A stretch of 64,000 bases of DNA, taken from Zeugodacus cucurbitae (Eukaryota > Arthropoda > Insecta > Diptera > Tephritidae). Location of the stretch: the NCBI RefSeq assembly GCF_028554725.1, contig NC_071671.1:4126501-4190500 (forward strand), in the 5' to 3' direction. Within the stretch, counting starts at the first letter, position 1, and every line of letters starts with the position of its first letter. This document shows positions 36,156 to 48,345 of the stretch, in pieces. Below the pieces are notes generated by a model. The model did no database searches. It was given only the letters and a program-made list of their open reading frames with translations, and was not told where the DNA came from. The translations under genes were made by a program, and so were the position numbers.

Positions 36156-36566
36156 TTAAGTTGGCAAATATATATCAAGCGAAAACGGACGTGGTCGAAG
36201 GCCGGTGAAGCGTCCCAAACAGTGGCCAATCCGGGATTGACGGCCAGGATGGGTGTAGTGGTCCACCAGGACAACGCCAGACCACACACTTCGTTGATGA
36301 CTCGTCAGAAGCTGGATACACAAAAAGGGGGCTCGGATAGGAGGTTCTATCGCATCCACCATATAGCCCGGACATAGCGCCAAGTCCTGTCTATGGCGAA
36401 CGCCCTTGGTGGTGTAAAGTTGAACTCAAAAGAGGCTTGTAAAAAGTGGCTTTCCTAGTTCTTCGCAAATAAGGAGGGGCTTCTACGATTTGAACTAAAT
36501 CCGATCACTGTAATACTTTCTTAAAGTATTGCATAAAGAGTAAAAAAGCGTAATTTGCCAACCTAA
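36156..36566 (+). mobile_element. Internally deleted mariner with both TIRs, copy 3
   Basis: Left TIR TTAAGTTGGCAAATATATAT (36156 on). The right end, ATTTGCCAACCTAA (ending 36566), is its inverted partner TTAGGTTGGCAAAT. TA lies outside on both sides (36154-36155, 36567-36568), as expected for a mariner insertion. Of the transposase only KRKRTWSKAGEASQTVANPG (36178-36237), VVHQDNARPHTSLMTRQKL with the second catalytic Asp (about 36255-36315), and a broken PYSPDIAPS follow. The amino-terminal half is missing. An insertion reading GGATACACAAAAA near 36313 disrupts the frame. At 411 bp it is MITE-like: it cannot encode transposase, but its ends could in principle be recognised by one. Same family as copies 1 and 2. 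Confidence 0.9.
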
Positions 36567-39500
36567 TATTATATTTCAAAGACGATTCAGCATCTGATTT
36601 TTAAACTGAGAGTTCTACCAATACACCTCTAATATAAATTCTATAGAAATCTTGCCACCACAAGTCAATATGAGCAATCCTGAAATCTCTCCAGTGCGTT
36701 GGATAATAATTCGTTACAGCAAATCCACAAATCATCAGTTTGCCTCTAAAGGCTATTTCTTACCTTTCGATCTTAACTCTTAGGCTTTACAGATACAGAT
36801 TTCGAAGTATTTCACTCTCCATCACATGAATCTAATGGAAGTATTTCGCTGTTGGCAAATTTCCCCTCGAGAATGCTCTTCAGAGTCAATTAACGGTAAT
36901 TGAAAGAATTTGGGACATTAAATTAACATCTGAGTTATATTTACTAATAGCAAATGATTAAATAGATTTAATATGAAATGAATATAATATGTTTTTACAG
37001 AAATGTGTCTGTTTGCGGTTGCATGCCACACCAAATGTGACCACAACATATCACTCAAATTATTTGTGGCTTTCACTGGTTGAATATCAGGTTGCCATTT
37101 CAAAAAACTTTCATTGTGTGGAAAAATTAAATATATCGAAGCATTTTACTTCATTCATTCATTCTAACCTGCAAATATTGCGCAATATATTAAAACCCAC
37201 TGCAGCAACCCAAATTACTAATCAGCAATCAAACTCAACTTAAATCAATTTAGGAAATTTCTCTAATTTCCACAATTAAATAACGCCAAATCGATTGCCA
37301 CAATTCCTCAACTTTGCGGGCGAGCAATTTATGGCCGCAGCACAGAAGAGGTCATAGAACTGACGCAGCCAACGGCTGTAATGGACGCTGTTGCCCAAAA
37401 TCGCCCGTCGCGTCATAAATTAATTAATACGAAAACTTGCAATTGACAACTTTGAAATGCAGCCAAGCGGCGGGCGGTGACCAATAACAGCTTAATGCAA
37501 GCGAGCTCAACAACAGCAACAACACGGTGATGTGACAGCGTGAAATGCCAACAAGCGGCGCTTCAACACCAACAGTGCGACAACGCGTATTTAACGTAAT
37601 AATTGCACCCCGTGGATTAATGGTGGAGACACATCAATAGACCAATTATCAGTAAATGCAACAACAACAACAACAATTAGTATAACACAACCACATTCGG
37701 AGACCGACATAAGCTTATAGCATGGCGTTGGCATCATAATTCAAATGCAATAGCGTCAGTTGTGACAACAACAACTACAACAACAAACGTGAGTAGTCAC
37801 AACAATTATTGTTTAAGTTGCTGTTGTGTCATCAGCAGCAAAGGCGAAAACAATGCAACTTTGTTGTTGGTGTGATGGTACACATGTCCGCTGTTTGCTG
37901 CCATGAGCTTTGCAAAGCTGTGGAAATTTCGCCAACTTCTCCGATTTGCTGTTTCTTTTGTTGTTGTGCGTATATACACTGCACATAACTTTAAATTGTC
38001 GACCGCGTTAGAGCAATCGATGACTGAGCTGAAATTGCTTATTGCTGCGGCTTAAATTTAACAGAGATATATTTGTTGTTGTTGTTGTATATGTAACTGC
38101 AAAATTATTGCTGACGCCTCTATTAACGCTCCGTTTGTTGACTACAAGGCTGTCATTGCTTATTTGTTGTTGTTGTTGTTCATGTTGTTGCCGTCACAGG
38201 CAATGCGATGATTTAGTGTGCAAAATGATGGGTTAAATGGCAATAGTAACAACAACAGCAAACACGATAGCAATCAGCCAATAATGAAAACAACAACATA
38301 CAAGTGTTGCTAGTTCTCACTTAGATTTACACTATTGCTGTTGCTTCATATTAAATTTGTACTTGTTGTTGTTGTTTTGTTTTTCCTACGATTTGTTAAA
38401 AATTCATTAATTTTCATTTAAAAGCATTTCATTTGTTGCTTAATTGTATGACGGAAGTTCAATATATAATGACTGGATGTATAACAAAAGTGAGGTTAGG
38501 AAAGCTTAGGTTCTTCTAGGAAGCTTGATCCATTGAAAGATAAGATTCATCGAAGATAATAGTTGCTAAAAAATGGTTACAGTCCTAGATAAATGAGAAT
38601 CCATTGACTAAGTTTTGCATGAACCGATCTTGAGAATTCTTAAAGAGAGCTCTAGTAAGACCCAAGACCGTTATAAGAAAGTAGCAGTGAATTTTAGAAT
38701 CTATGAGTATATTTTCGAATATAGAAGAAAAAATGAAGGACACAAAGATGGATTCTCAAACTCTGGTATCACTGGGTTCCTGCTGGAACATTGGTGACTT
38801 TGAAAAGACTTCAAAAAATATTTTCCTCAAGGACTCTTCTGTAGAGTGCCCTATGAAATGTTCACTCCTCTAATTTTTCCAAAAAGCACCGATGAATCAG
38901 TTAACCCTCTGAGGGCCGCGTTCACAAACTTAATTATATTCACATTATTTGCTTCGAAAGAGGAACAAACGTGATGTGACTCCGACTTTTCAGAGCTTCC
39001 GAAGTCGTAAATAATATGCGGATTCCTGCTACAGTTACAGTTACTATAAATCCAGCTCCAATGTGTAGTCATCTGTATGAAGCTTCAGTTAAAACACTAA
39101 TACTTTCTGACACACCCTGTACGCCACCATCATCTAATTACCAGCTCACGCGATGCCGACAAAAGAATTTCATTATTTTCAAACAAAATCTTTATTTACC
39201 ACAAATTGTTTTCTTCATACACTTCGAAAGACACAACTAAAGGCGAAACAATTATAGAATATGGCTATATAAACGTCCAGTCGTCCAGCCATGCACATGT
39301 ATATCTAAATATATAGACGACTGTCCAGTGCAGTGGTAAAATGCAGCAGAGCAAAGACAATTGAATGGCTCAGCCGCAATTAGCAGCAATTCGCTAATTA
39401 CTTTAGGCCGGCTGCCGGTCTCACTTCAAGCGAGACAGACACATGCATGTGTCTTCACACATTCACTTTCCGAAATACTCAGCTGCAAGCAATGCCGGTG

Positions 39501-40572
39501 TTTCTTCTGCGCTACTTCGTCTGGTTTGATTAGCTCTACAGAACTTTATAGTTTTTGACGGTACGATATTATATAATTTCTGCTCAAGCGTCGTTAAGGT
39601 GTTTGTGCTCATACGCACTCCGCCGTCTATCACACTGGTGCTAAAAAATTTCGGTATCTGCTTATATAAATAGACAACATTATACTTCTTTGTAGTTCTT
39701 CATATACTGGCCGCCAGTGGATCCTCTGCATATGTTTATTGGTCTCTCTTGGTAAATGTAGACAGTTCATCAATGCTCGTATCAGCGCTGTTTGTTAAGG
39801 TAATCCAGAAAACGGTAGTGCGTGACGCGTCTACATTACTTCGGCTTGGTTGTGATAGTTTACTGTCTATATTTAATGCGTTATTTTGAAGTTTATGGTT
39901 CACTTTTATGTAACTTATTTGTTAACGCTTTAATTTCATTAGATATAGATCAATAAGTGTCCATGGCGTGAAGAAATTGAGAACATATCAGGTTCCGAAC
40001 GTATCGGATTGGATCTTGTAAACCAAAAATATCTTTTTCAAACCGGCTGAAATGTTGGCCCAATCTTAGTTCCTCTCCCCAGATTTGGTGTTATTTAGTA
40101 TACAATATGATCTCATCGTTTATTTGTATGATTTGACCGAGTTACTGCATTAATTCTCCTTGGAACACGACGGAGAACCCTTCAACTTCCCATATAACCA
40201 TCGTCTTAAACAATTCAAGAATCAGTGGTGCCAGGTTGATACATAGAAAGATTGAAATCGTCGAAAGTTGGCTCTGTTTCAAATGTTCAGCGAAGCGCGG
40301 AATACAAATGTCTTCATTTAAGCGCCATAATTTATTTAGGGATCTACTCTTAGACTGAAAATCTTGTGTAAAACAGTGACGCTTACAAATTTTGAATAAG
40401 AATCGCGTGGTATACGACCTATCTGTTGGACTCTTATCTCACACACTAACTCACAACAAAGCAATAAATGCTGCATTTAATGATTAATTAAATTTAGTTA
40501 TGCACATCTCACCGTATTTGCATCACTCAAGCGAGCTCTCCAACAAACCCCGGTTACCCCACATGCCCCGGC

Positions 40573-40809
40573 ATGCTTTGCCTATACAGCCTGTTAATTA
40601 TTTTGTGCACTTTGGCTATGCTAAAGCTCGCTGCGTGCCGGTCATGCCAGCAAAATGGAACAAATAGCATATGGTATATGCGTGAAATGCGTGTCAAACC
40701 ACAGGCAACAACTGAACATACACACAATCGCAATTTATATGCCTCACAGCCCACAATAGGCGCCTGGCTAACGCATCCTTGCCGGCAGACAACACAGTGC
40801 AGCATTTAA
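40573..40809 (+). CDS. Weak small-ORF candidate with hydrophobic N-terminus
   Basis: 78 codons, starting MLCLYSLLIILCTLAMLKLA. This is a hydrophobic stretch that could act as a signal peptide, with ACRSC as a possible cleavage region. The remainder is polar with scattered Cys. No family is recognised, and no promoter, splice or codon evidence supports expression. An antisense frame of similar length overlaps it. Most likely chance. Confidence 0.1.
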   Translation: MLCLYSLLIILCTLAMLKLAACRSCQQNGTNSIWYMREMRVKPQATTEHTHNRNLYASQPTIGAWLTHPCRQTTQCSI

Positions 40810-41413
40810 TGTATTTAAAGGCGCCAATCAGTATTCAATATGCATGCCGTTGCACACACATACTCGTGCATATGTAAATGACGCTAATTGTTTGTATTGC
40901 ATTTGTATGGGTTTGTGTGTGCATTTTGGCGGAAACCCACTAACTAACACTATCCTGCCAGAGAGACTCCAACAACTAAGCCAAACTAGCAAAATGCGTC
41001 AGTTAACTAGACAGCACATGATCGCCATCATGGCTATCAGTCCAACTCAGTCTATTAGCTGGGCAGCGGCGCGTCAGGCAGTCATGTGTTGATGACATGT
41101 GATGTTGCTTAGCCAAGCATTCATGCGTACAGCCATCAGTATCATTATTATCATCATCATCGTCGTCAACATCGTTGTTGCAACGCATCAACTCTATGTA
41201 GTAACTGCAATTAGTGCAACAAAATGCATTAAACAACAACAATTTAAACAACAAACAGCAAGTACTTAGATATCCGCGTATATTGTTGGCCTGTGGGTGT
41301 ACTTTTCCGGCGCTGACCCACCGCAGCGTATATGCATACTAATGTTTGCTGTGGCAGGCACCCGCAACTAAGCGTAACTGCTTTGAGGCGGCGTACGCCG
41401 AACAATAGCAACT

Positions 41414-41671
41414 GTGGCGCCCCACTCATACATTCACGCTTGCCACGCCACCCACTTAATTAGTGCGCCACTGTGGCAGCAGGTGGACTTAACTTATTTT
41501 GATGATTTTGACCCAAATACGCCGCAATACGGCGAGGGCGAAACGAGTGCAAGCAATTTAGCGCTGTTGCTGCAACATGCGGTGTTGTTGGGTGCTGCTT
41601 TCGCTCCACTTTTTTCCGTATTTACCGTTTACTATTTGCGTGCCTGCTTACCGGATTCATTGATTAGTTAA
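41414..41671 (+). CDS. Weak small-ORF or exon candidate
   Basis: 85 codons. The last about 60 codons (from 41484) have a more coding-like composition than surrounding frames. A possible splice acceptor, GTGGCAGCAG followed by GTGGAC, lies at 41473-41488. The C-terminal half (ALLLQHAVLLGAAFAPLFSV) is hydrophobic. No family is recognised. It could be a chance frame in locally GC-richer DNA. Confidence 0.12.
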   Translation: MAPHSYIHACHATHLISAPLWQQVDLTYFDDFDPNTPQYGEGETSASNLALLLQHAVLLGAAFAPLFSVFTVYYLRACLPDSLIS

Positions 41672-42296
41672 GCTGTTGCTGCGTGGGACGGCGCGTAGTT
41701 ATTTGCGGCCCTCCATGCAACGCTGCCACTAACTTTGCAACATCAGTGTATTCCCTTTCTATTGCCATGCTATCCCGTTGCGATCCCTGCCCCAACAGTT
41801 AATGCAATAACTAGTTTACTGGTTTATCTGTGCCACTCTTGTTGTTATTGTTTGCGGTTTGTTGTTGTAAAGCCAAATGAAATGTGTGCGGCATTGCGGC
41901 TTAATTATTTGGCATTTGTCGGTCGCTGCTGTGCATTGCGTTAAACGCACATATCTAATCGTTTTGCATGTTGCATGTGTTGCAAGTTTGCGCGTTTGCT
42001 AATTTAAAATGTTGTGCTTTTAGTAGTTGGCTTGTTTGCAATTCGTAACTGTGCCGCAAATTATATGCGCAATTATTGGCGTTCCACAACCAATTGTTGT
42101 GGCGACACTTGTTTGATTGGTTGTTGGAGGGCTTAGTGACTAGGTTTTAGTGGCTTTAATTGTTCCTTTTGTTGCAGGTGAGGGCTCAAACGCAAGCAAA
42201 GCTATATAAACTTTAGGTTTTCAATACATTGAGGGACGCGCTAAAGCTTTTTATGCAGGGCAGTGCAAAGCAAAGTATCTATACGTTAAAAATATG

Positions 42297-43150
42297 GTGT
42301 TCCATAAGTTCAGTATGCGATCTACATGAAAACTAGGTTCCAAATGCTTACAAATCTTCAATAAATAGAGTGTTCCATAAGTTCAATATGTGAACTACTC
42401 GAAAAATTATGCCAAAAGCTTTCAATTCTTCAAAAAATATACTGTTACATAAGTTCAGTATATGATTTACATGAAATTGAGATGTTAAAATCCTTCAAAT
42501 CTCCAAAAGGAATAGTGTTTCATAAGTTCAGTAAACAATTTAACTGAAAATGAGATGTCAAAAGCTTTTGAATCATCAGAAAGTATAGTGTTTCACAAGT
42601 TCAGAAGACAATTTAACTGAAATTAGATGTCAATAGCTTTTGAATCATCAGAAAGTATATTGTTTCAGAAGTTCAGTGTATGATATGGACTTGTTGCTTA
42701 AAATTCATACGCCAAAATATATCTGTATGTTAAGAAATGGTGTTCCGTGAGTTGAGTATGTGATCTACTTGAAAACTGGGTTCCAGTTGCTTCCAAATAT
42801 TCAAAAAGTGTAGTGTTCCATAAGTTCAGTTTGTGATCTACACGAGAGTGAGATGACAAGTGATTTAAATCTTCAAAAAATATAGAGTTCCATAAGTTAA
42901 ATATATCATCTACATACTACTACATCTACTGAAGAGGACAAGCCAAAAGCTTTCAAATGTTCAAAATTATAATGTTTCACAAGTTCAGTAAACAATTTAA
43001 CTGAAAATGAGGTGTCAAAAGCTTTTGAATCATCGGAAAGTATAGTGTTTCACAAGTTCAGTGTATGATATGGACTTGTTGTAGTGTTTCATAAGTTCAG
43101 TATGAAAATGATAAAAAACGGTGTTTCGTTAGTTCAGTTTAGACTATATA
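42297..43150 (+). repeat. About 13-copy minisatellite, unit about 73 bp (TGTTTCAYAAGTTCAGTA)
   Basis: Units begin TGTTCCATAAGTTCAG or TGTTTCACAAGTTCAG at about 42298, 42371, 42443, 42516, 42589, 42661, 42741 and 42814, and then at irregular spacing to about 43122. Full units continue with GATCTACATGAAAA or AATTTAACTGAAAATGAGAT, then CAAAAGCTTT, AAATCTTCAAAAA and TATAG. A block of about 160 bp (AAACAATTTAACTGAAAATG ... GATATGGACTTGTTG) occurs twice, at about 42530-42690 and 42980-43080. The second copy is shortened, giving higher-order structure. The core resembles the 22-bp repeat at 7.2 kb. Confidence 0.9.
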
Positions 43151-46035
43151 CCGCCCACCACATAAAGATTAGACGCCGAAATATAAGATTTAAAATTTTA
43201 AACTACTTGAAAGTCTTAGAATAACAACAACAGCTATTAAGTAAGCACTTTAGAAAACAAACCAAAAACATGATTGCATTATTTAAACTTAAATGTCACA
43301 ATAAAGAATAGCGCGACCACAAAACACAATGAAACAGAGTATTTATGAAAACATACATAGAATACTAAGAATATCCATAATATGTACTAATGCAGTCGGC
43401 AGCACGAAATTAATTGCTTCATTATTGTGGCAAAGCACAAACGACAACAACGGCGGGCAATTTATTAAATTGCTGAAAACTACACATACAACGAGAGCAG
43501 CAGCAGCAACAGTCCCAAAGCTACAAGCCACTAAAAGTAAGAACAGCTAATGAAATCAAAAACAATGACGAGAAAATTGTGAGAGTATAAAAGAAAATAC
43601 GCTCGTAATAAGTTTCAGACACGCCAAAAAAGCGAGCAGCAAGCAGGCGACGCGAGGAGTGGCAGACAAAAAAGACGCGCGCACTTCAGCAGTAACACTT
43701 CGAAAGTGTTGAGTAATGTGCTGGCAACGCTGATGGACAGGCGAACAATGTAAATTTGACAGCAAAGCTAATTGAATTGTTGCCACAACGCTGGAGCCGG
43801 GTAGAAGACGCTGCACAGAGCGGCAATGCAATGGCATGTTGCATGCTGAGCGCGCGGCAGACAATAAAAAATGTAAATATATTAGAATAAAACACGCTAC
43901 TTAAAAATAAGTAAGAGCTCATTTTTATTGTGCGGCATTATGAGTGAATTTGTGTGAAGCATGCTTTAAAATGTGACAGAACACAGCAACGCTAATGATG
44001 ATGACGAGGGCGATCAGCAGTGGCAGCATCAATTTTCCTGAAAAAGCTACATTAGCTTAAACATGAGAAATAACAACAACTACCGTTAAATGCAATTGAC
44101 TAATTTTAAGCGTAGCCCACAGCCCCTTTCACCTAACACAGTGTTTGACAAGTAGTTGCCATGTTTCAGTAAAATAAAGCAACCAAGGCATGCTAATAGT
44201 GTCAAAAGTTTAATGATGAACACAACGCGGTCCATTTACGTTCTCGTTGCATCACTTAAGTTAACGGTAGCGCGACCGTTTTGGTTCGTTCGCTGGCTAG
44301 CGGGCTGGTAGCACTATGTCACCTCTGTGGACAGGTGTCATTGAATTTTTGGCATTCGCAGTTTGATTTGCTATTTTGCAGATTTTAAAAGGGTACCACA
44401 GCAGTGTTGTTGGCTTGTTTATTGTATAATCGTTTTATTTTTGAATTTCAAATACTTTCTGGAGTGAATACATATGGTGATATGGCGAAATTCGGATGGA
44501 ATCTTAAGTGAATCAAAAAGTTACCGGAAAAAAATAAGTTGTTCCAGTTTGTTTGGTCCCACAAAGAGCTACGTGGCTCTGTCAAAGAGTTTGATATCTT
44601 TCCGAAACATTCCAAATATTAAGCTCTCTTCCTTACATCAAAGTTACAAACTGATCAGAAGGAATCTTAAGGACCATCTACAATGGCTTTCCAGATCGAC
44701 CGAACTTAAATCCACTTCCATCATCTTTAAGTCCTAATAGTCATTCTATAGCCGACGTATAACACAATAACTCCTCCCAAGAATTATTCAGTCAAAACTC
44801 AGTCTAATCAGAACTGATATGCTTTTGTTAGAAATATGATTATTTCGAGGTTATAGTTGAACTCCTTGTGATAAGTAAAGATAAAGAAGAGATAGGTTAA
44901 GTACTACAACTTAAAAACAATATTGAACCCTTAAAGACTAGTATCAGAGAGATAAACGGAGATTTAAATCAGAAAATAAATCATTTACAAAATTCAGAGA
45001 ATCGAACCATTGTTCCCAAGGAATTGATTAGAACTATTAATAAAGTGGAGGTCATCATCATATCTATAAACATCGATGGGTGTGGAAAGAGGAATCACTA
45101 GATTACTAAAATACTACGTAATGACATGGTCCTTCTCGGAAAATAAACGCGAGTATTTTAGTAACTCTCAGTTTAACCTAAGGAAATCATGGACTCAAAT
45201 TATGGTATAATCATGATGATGGTGGTCGGATATAGACCGAGTAGGTTAAAATTTCGGTGAGTTAGTAACCATGGGGCCAAATTATTCGACGAAGTGGTTA
45301 GACATGGTAACTTGTATAAGCTAGGGTTAACAAGACCTAAAATTTTGATTTTTTGGAAAACTATAATATCATATTTTTTTCCGTTATGTGAGTGAAAAAT
45401 AAGTTCCTTCACACGAACTCTCCTTAAGCTATAGCTCCGCATTCAAACAAAAAGCATTCGCGCAAGAAAGAATAATTCAAGATGCCGCCAAATTGATATC
45501 AACTCATCACAACAAAAGATGCCTGCAGCGGTACACTTATAGAGAGCTATAACTGTATAGGTATATGTATATGAAGGTTTGCCAAAACGTTATCGCGAGC
45601 ATCTCGTTTGCCGAACGATGAGCACAAAGTATGCGTAAGTGATCTGCATGTCTCTCTACGGTGCATGTGAGCCAGGTGTTGACAAATATACCAAAGAAAT
45701 ATGATGTCGCGGCATGTCAAGTAAACCACACCTGGCATAATCAACGTGAAATGCTGTGGTTGAGAGCTCGAACGAAGGCTGAGGATGAACTGAAAGGTAA
45801 AGAAATATCTAAAGCAGAGTGCAGAGCGCTTGATGAGCTCGACCGCGTGGCAGCTAAACCGACTTAAGATAATATCATTGCATTTGTTAGCGGCACCGCC
45901 TCCAAGCACGACGTAGGCTAGCAATGAGTACTTGATTACAAGCAAGGATTTGCGCACAAAATTTGTTAGAGACTCTTTAAGCGTTTTACCAGGAATACAC
46001 ACAGTCATGCATGTCAACAGGCAGGCGTTTGCATT
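43151..46035. other. Non-coding stretch
   Basis: No gene recognised. A 156-codon minus frame (45547-46017) and the opposed plus frame (45661-45867) have no domains. The minus product is rich in hydrophobic and Cys residues, as chance frames often are. Confidence 0.4.
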
Positions 46036-46078
46036 TGCGCATGCGCAGAACTAGATCAGCGTCGTGAGATTATCGATC
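46036..46078. promoter_or_regulatory. NRF1/Erect-wing palindrome with nearby DRE-like site
   Basis: TGCGCATGCGCA is perfect at 46036-46047. TATCGATC (46071-46078) differs by one base from the DREF site TATCGATA. Both site types occur at promoters of broadly expressed fly genes (established knowledge). No initiator, 5' exon or gene was recognised next to them. Confidence 0.35.
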
Positions 46079-47681
46079 GAGCGAAAATTGATATTTTCTG
46101 CATGCTTTTTGTACACATCGCATCACTTTGCCACAAGAAAACGCTGTCGCCTGCGTTGGCTGTCTTTGGCTGGCTAATGATACGTTCAGTCTGCGCTCGA
46201 ATTCTGCTCAATTTCAATGCAACAAATTGCGGTTGACAAACCCCCTGCAAATGGCATTCCATTTTGTGCTTCATTGCTTTTCGGTTTACCGTAGACAAAA
46301 TCGTCGCCCATACAAAGGCCTGTTTGTGAAATTTGTAGAAGAAAGAGGCGTTTACAAGGCATTGTGCTGTAGTTGTTGTAAAAAATATTGTTGTATTATT
46401 TGACGCTGTGTAAAGAAAACCAAAAATTGATTTTAATCAATTTCTAGGATCACTCCTTATTTCTTCTGCTTCTTCACCATTGCGCTCTAGCACTCTATTC
46501 TTTATTTCGACAAAACAATCTTTTGTGGTTAGCAATTGCTAAAAGTGCTTTGCGGCGCTCATGTATGGTTGAATGTGTGTGCGACCGATTTTGTCACACA
46601 AAGCCTTGCGGCGTAGATTGCTTCAGGTAATGACTGTTTGGTTATATGTTTTACTATTTGCTTTGACAGTCACCAAGCCTTCGGGCCTCTCATTTCCATA
46701 GGTATGCCTTCACTCATATGCCTTCATATATGGATGTGTGTGTTTGTGTGTGCGTTTTGGGCGAGTTTGTTGATTCTCATCAGCATGCGGCCATTGTCAG
46801 ACCCTTTGTCACAACGTCTGGCTCTTTGCGTCTATTGTTCTATCACTTATCGATCATTAGATCTCGTTGCTTGCGACAATCCAGCGTTTTTTCCTTTTCA
46901 TTTTTCTTGTTGTTTTTTTTTGCCTCCTCAACTATTATTTCATCGGTTTTGACAACAGTATACTTGCCGGTGTTTCTACTGCAGCAAATTCAGTTATTTC
47001 TTTGCTGTTGTTGTTGTTATATAGTACACACATATATCATCAATTATTATGTAAGTTTTTAATTTGTTTCTCCTGGGCTCTTCATATTGGCTTACTTGTA
47101 GTGGTTATTTTCGGTCAGTAGCTCACGTTTCCAAAAATTGTTTCATGGAATTCCTTATTTTTTTGGTTTCCTTGCCATCGTCGTTGGTTGGTCAACTATT
47201 TTTATACGAAATATGTTTGTTGACATGTTGTATTATTTATTTGAAAGGACAATCAACGCATGATTAAATATTGGACATTGTTCGTGCTCGGTTTTGTATG
47301 CGTTTCTGTTTGAATGTGGCATTGTTTTGGTTATAAATATGTTCCGTAAATTGTTGGTACTTTATTGTTGTTGTTATTGAGTTTGTTTTGTGTTTTGAGT
47401 GCTTGATTTAAGGCTTGACGTTGTTTGGACATATATATTTTTGCTTTGTTCGTCATAGCACTAACTACTTACTTATTATTTCATTCTGCGTATTCGCGTG
47501 TGTGTGGCGCTTAATTTTGCATGCCACCCGGTAGTTTGCTATTGTGCCACATAGTTGTTGTGGTTATGTATGCAAAGCGATTGTGAATTTTCAGTAATAG
47601 AGTGGGAAAATGGCGATTTTAACAGTATTTGAGGCCTATTTGAAACAACTAATATGACAAAGAGCTTGTAAAATGTTTTTT
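46079..47681. other. Non-coding stretch
   Basis: TTG-type repeats occur near 47003-47015 and 47365-47375. The overlapping plus frames at 46638-47121 translate to Phe/Leu/Cys-rich strings in pyrimidine-rich DNA and are not called. Confidence 0.4.
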
Positions 47682-47940
47682 GGATCTCTCTGTCCGATGG
47701 CTTTTTGGAAAATAATGGTTAATGAAAAGATAGAGAGATTGGGTCTGCAATAGATCCCACTCGTTTTGAGATCTCTCTGTCCATACATATAGATGCTTAA
47801 CTGTCCGGTGGTTAATGGAAAGAGATGAGTTAGCAGACCCAATCTTAGATCTAACTCGGTCTTGGGATCTCGCTATACAATTGTAGGAACCCAAACCAGT
47901 AAAAACTATCTGGTGGCCTTTTGGAGAGTAATAGTTAAAA
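47682..47940. repeat. Three diverged tandem units, 76-95 bp
   Basis: Units at about 47682-47769, 47770-47864 and 47865-47940. Each begins GATCTCTCTGTCC or GATCTCGCTATAC and then carries a GGTGG...TTAATGGAAA or TTTTGGAGAGTAATAGTTAA block. The first two also share GGGTCTGC/AGCAGACCC-type and ACTCG blocks. The minus frames across them are artefacts. Confidence 0.65.
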
Positions 47941-48122
47941 CAGAAAGAAAATACAATATCCTGGATATGATCTTGAATAAACCTTGATATATGAAATGTA
48001 GACGTCCAAAAGCTCGAGGGACCTCAAATGAAGAATTATATAATTTTTTTTTTAATCTAAGAAAGAAATTGATAACAATCTATAAATACTATTGCACAAA
48101 TTAAATACTTTTCTTTATGGTT

Positions 48123-48345
48123 TATGAACTCCAAAAATTGTATAGAACGTCATTTCAAGGGTCTAACATTGAGATGCTTTCTGGTTCTTCAGAAATACCA
48201 CGCTAAACAGCAATGAGCTGATTCTCAGCTGGTGTATGAACTCCAAAAGAGGTTATAGAATACCAATTGAAGCCCCAAGTTCGAAGTCCTGTCCGCTACT
48301 TTGATAATTTGCCCAAAAATATCAAAAACACGCTGAGAATCGACT
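48123..48345. repeat. Two diverged tandem units, period about 112 bp
   Basis: TATGAACTCCAAAA starts both units (48123 and 48235), followed by TATAGAA, a CATTTCAAG/CAATTGAAG block, and ending in AGAAATACCACGCT/CAAAAACACGCT and GAGAATC-type sequence. Heavily diverged. Confidence 0.5.

Larger units (their letters stand above)
36569..42296. other. Long non-coding stretch with CAA/TTG repeats
   Basis: CAACAACAAC or TTGTTGTTG runs lie near 37660-37672, 37765-37785, 38072-38090, 38163-38180 and 38362-38375. Opposed frames at 41003-41254 and others are repeat-driven. Two plus frames get a mention elsewhere: 40573-40809, whose product begins with a hydrophobic stretch, and 41414-41671. Neither has a recognisable domain. 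No gene is called. Confidence 0.4.

Noticed and set aside
39100..39125. CACACCCTGTACG as the end of another mariner or Tc1 element
   Set aside because: TACAGGGTGT-type ends are known in such elements, but I found no inverted partner nearby and no transposase.
45547..46017. 156-codon minus-strand frame
   Set aside because: No recognisable family; an opposed plus frame of 68 codons overlaps it; no promoter or splice context.
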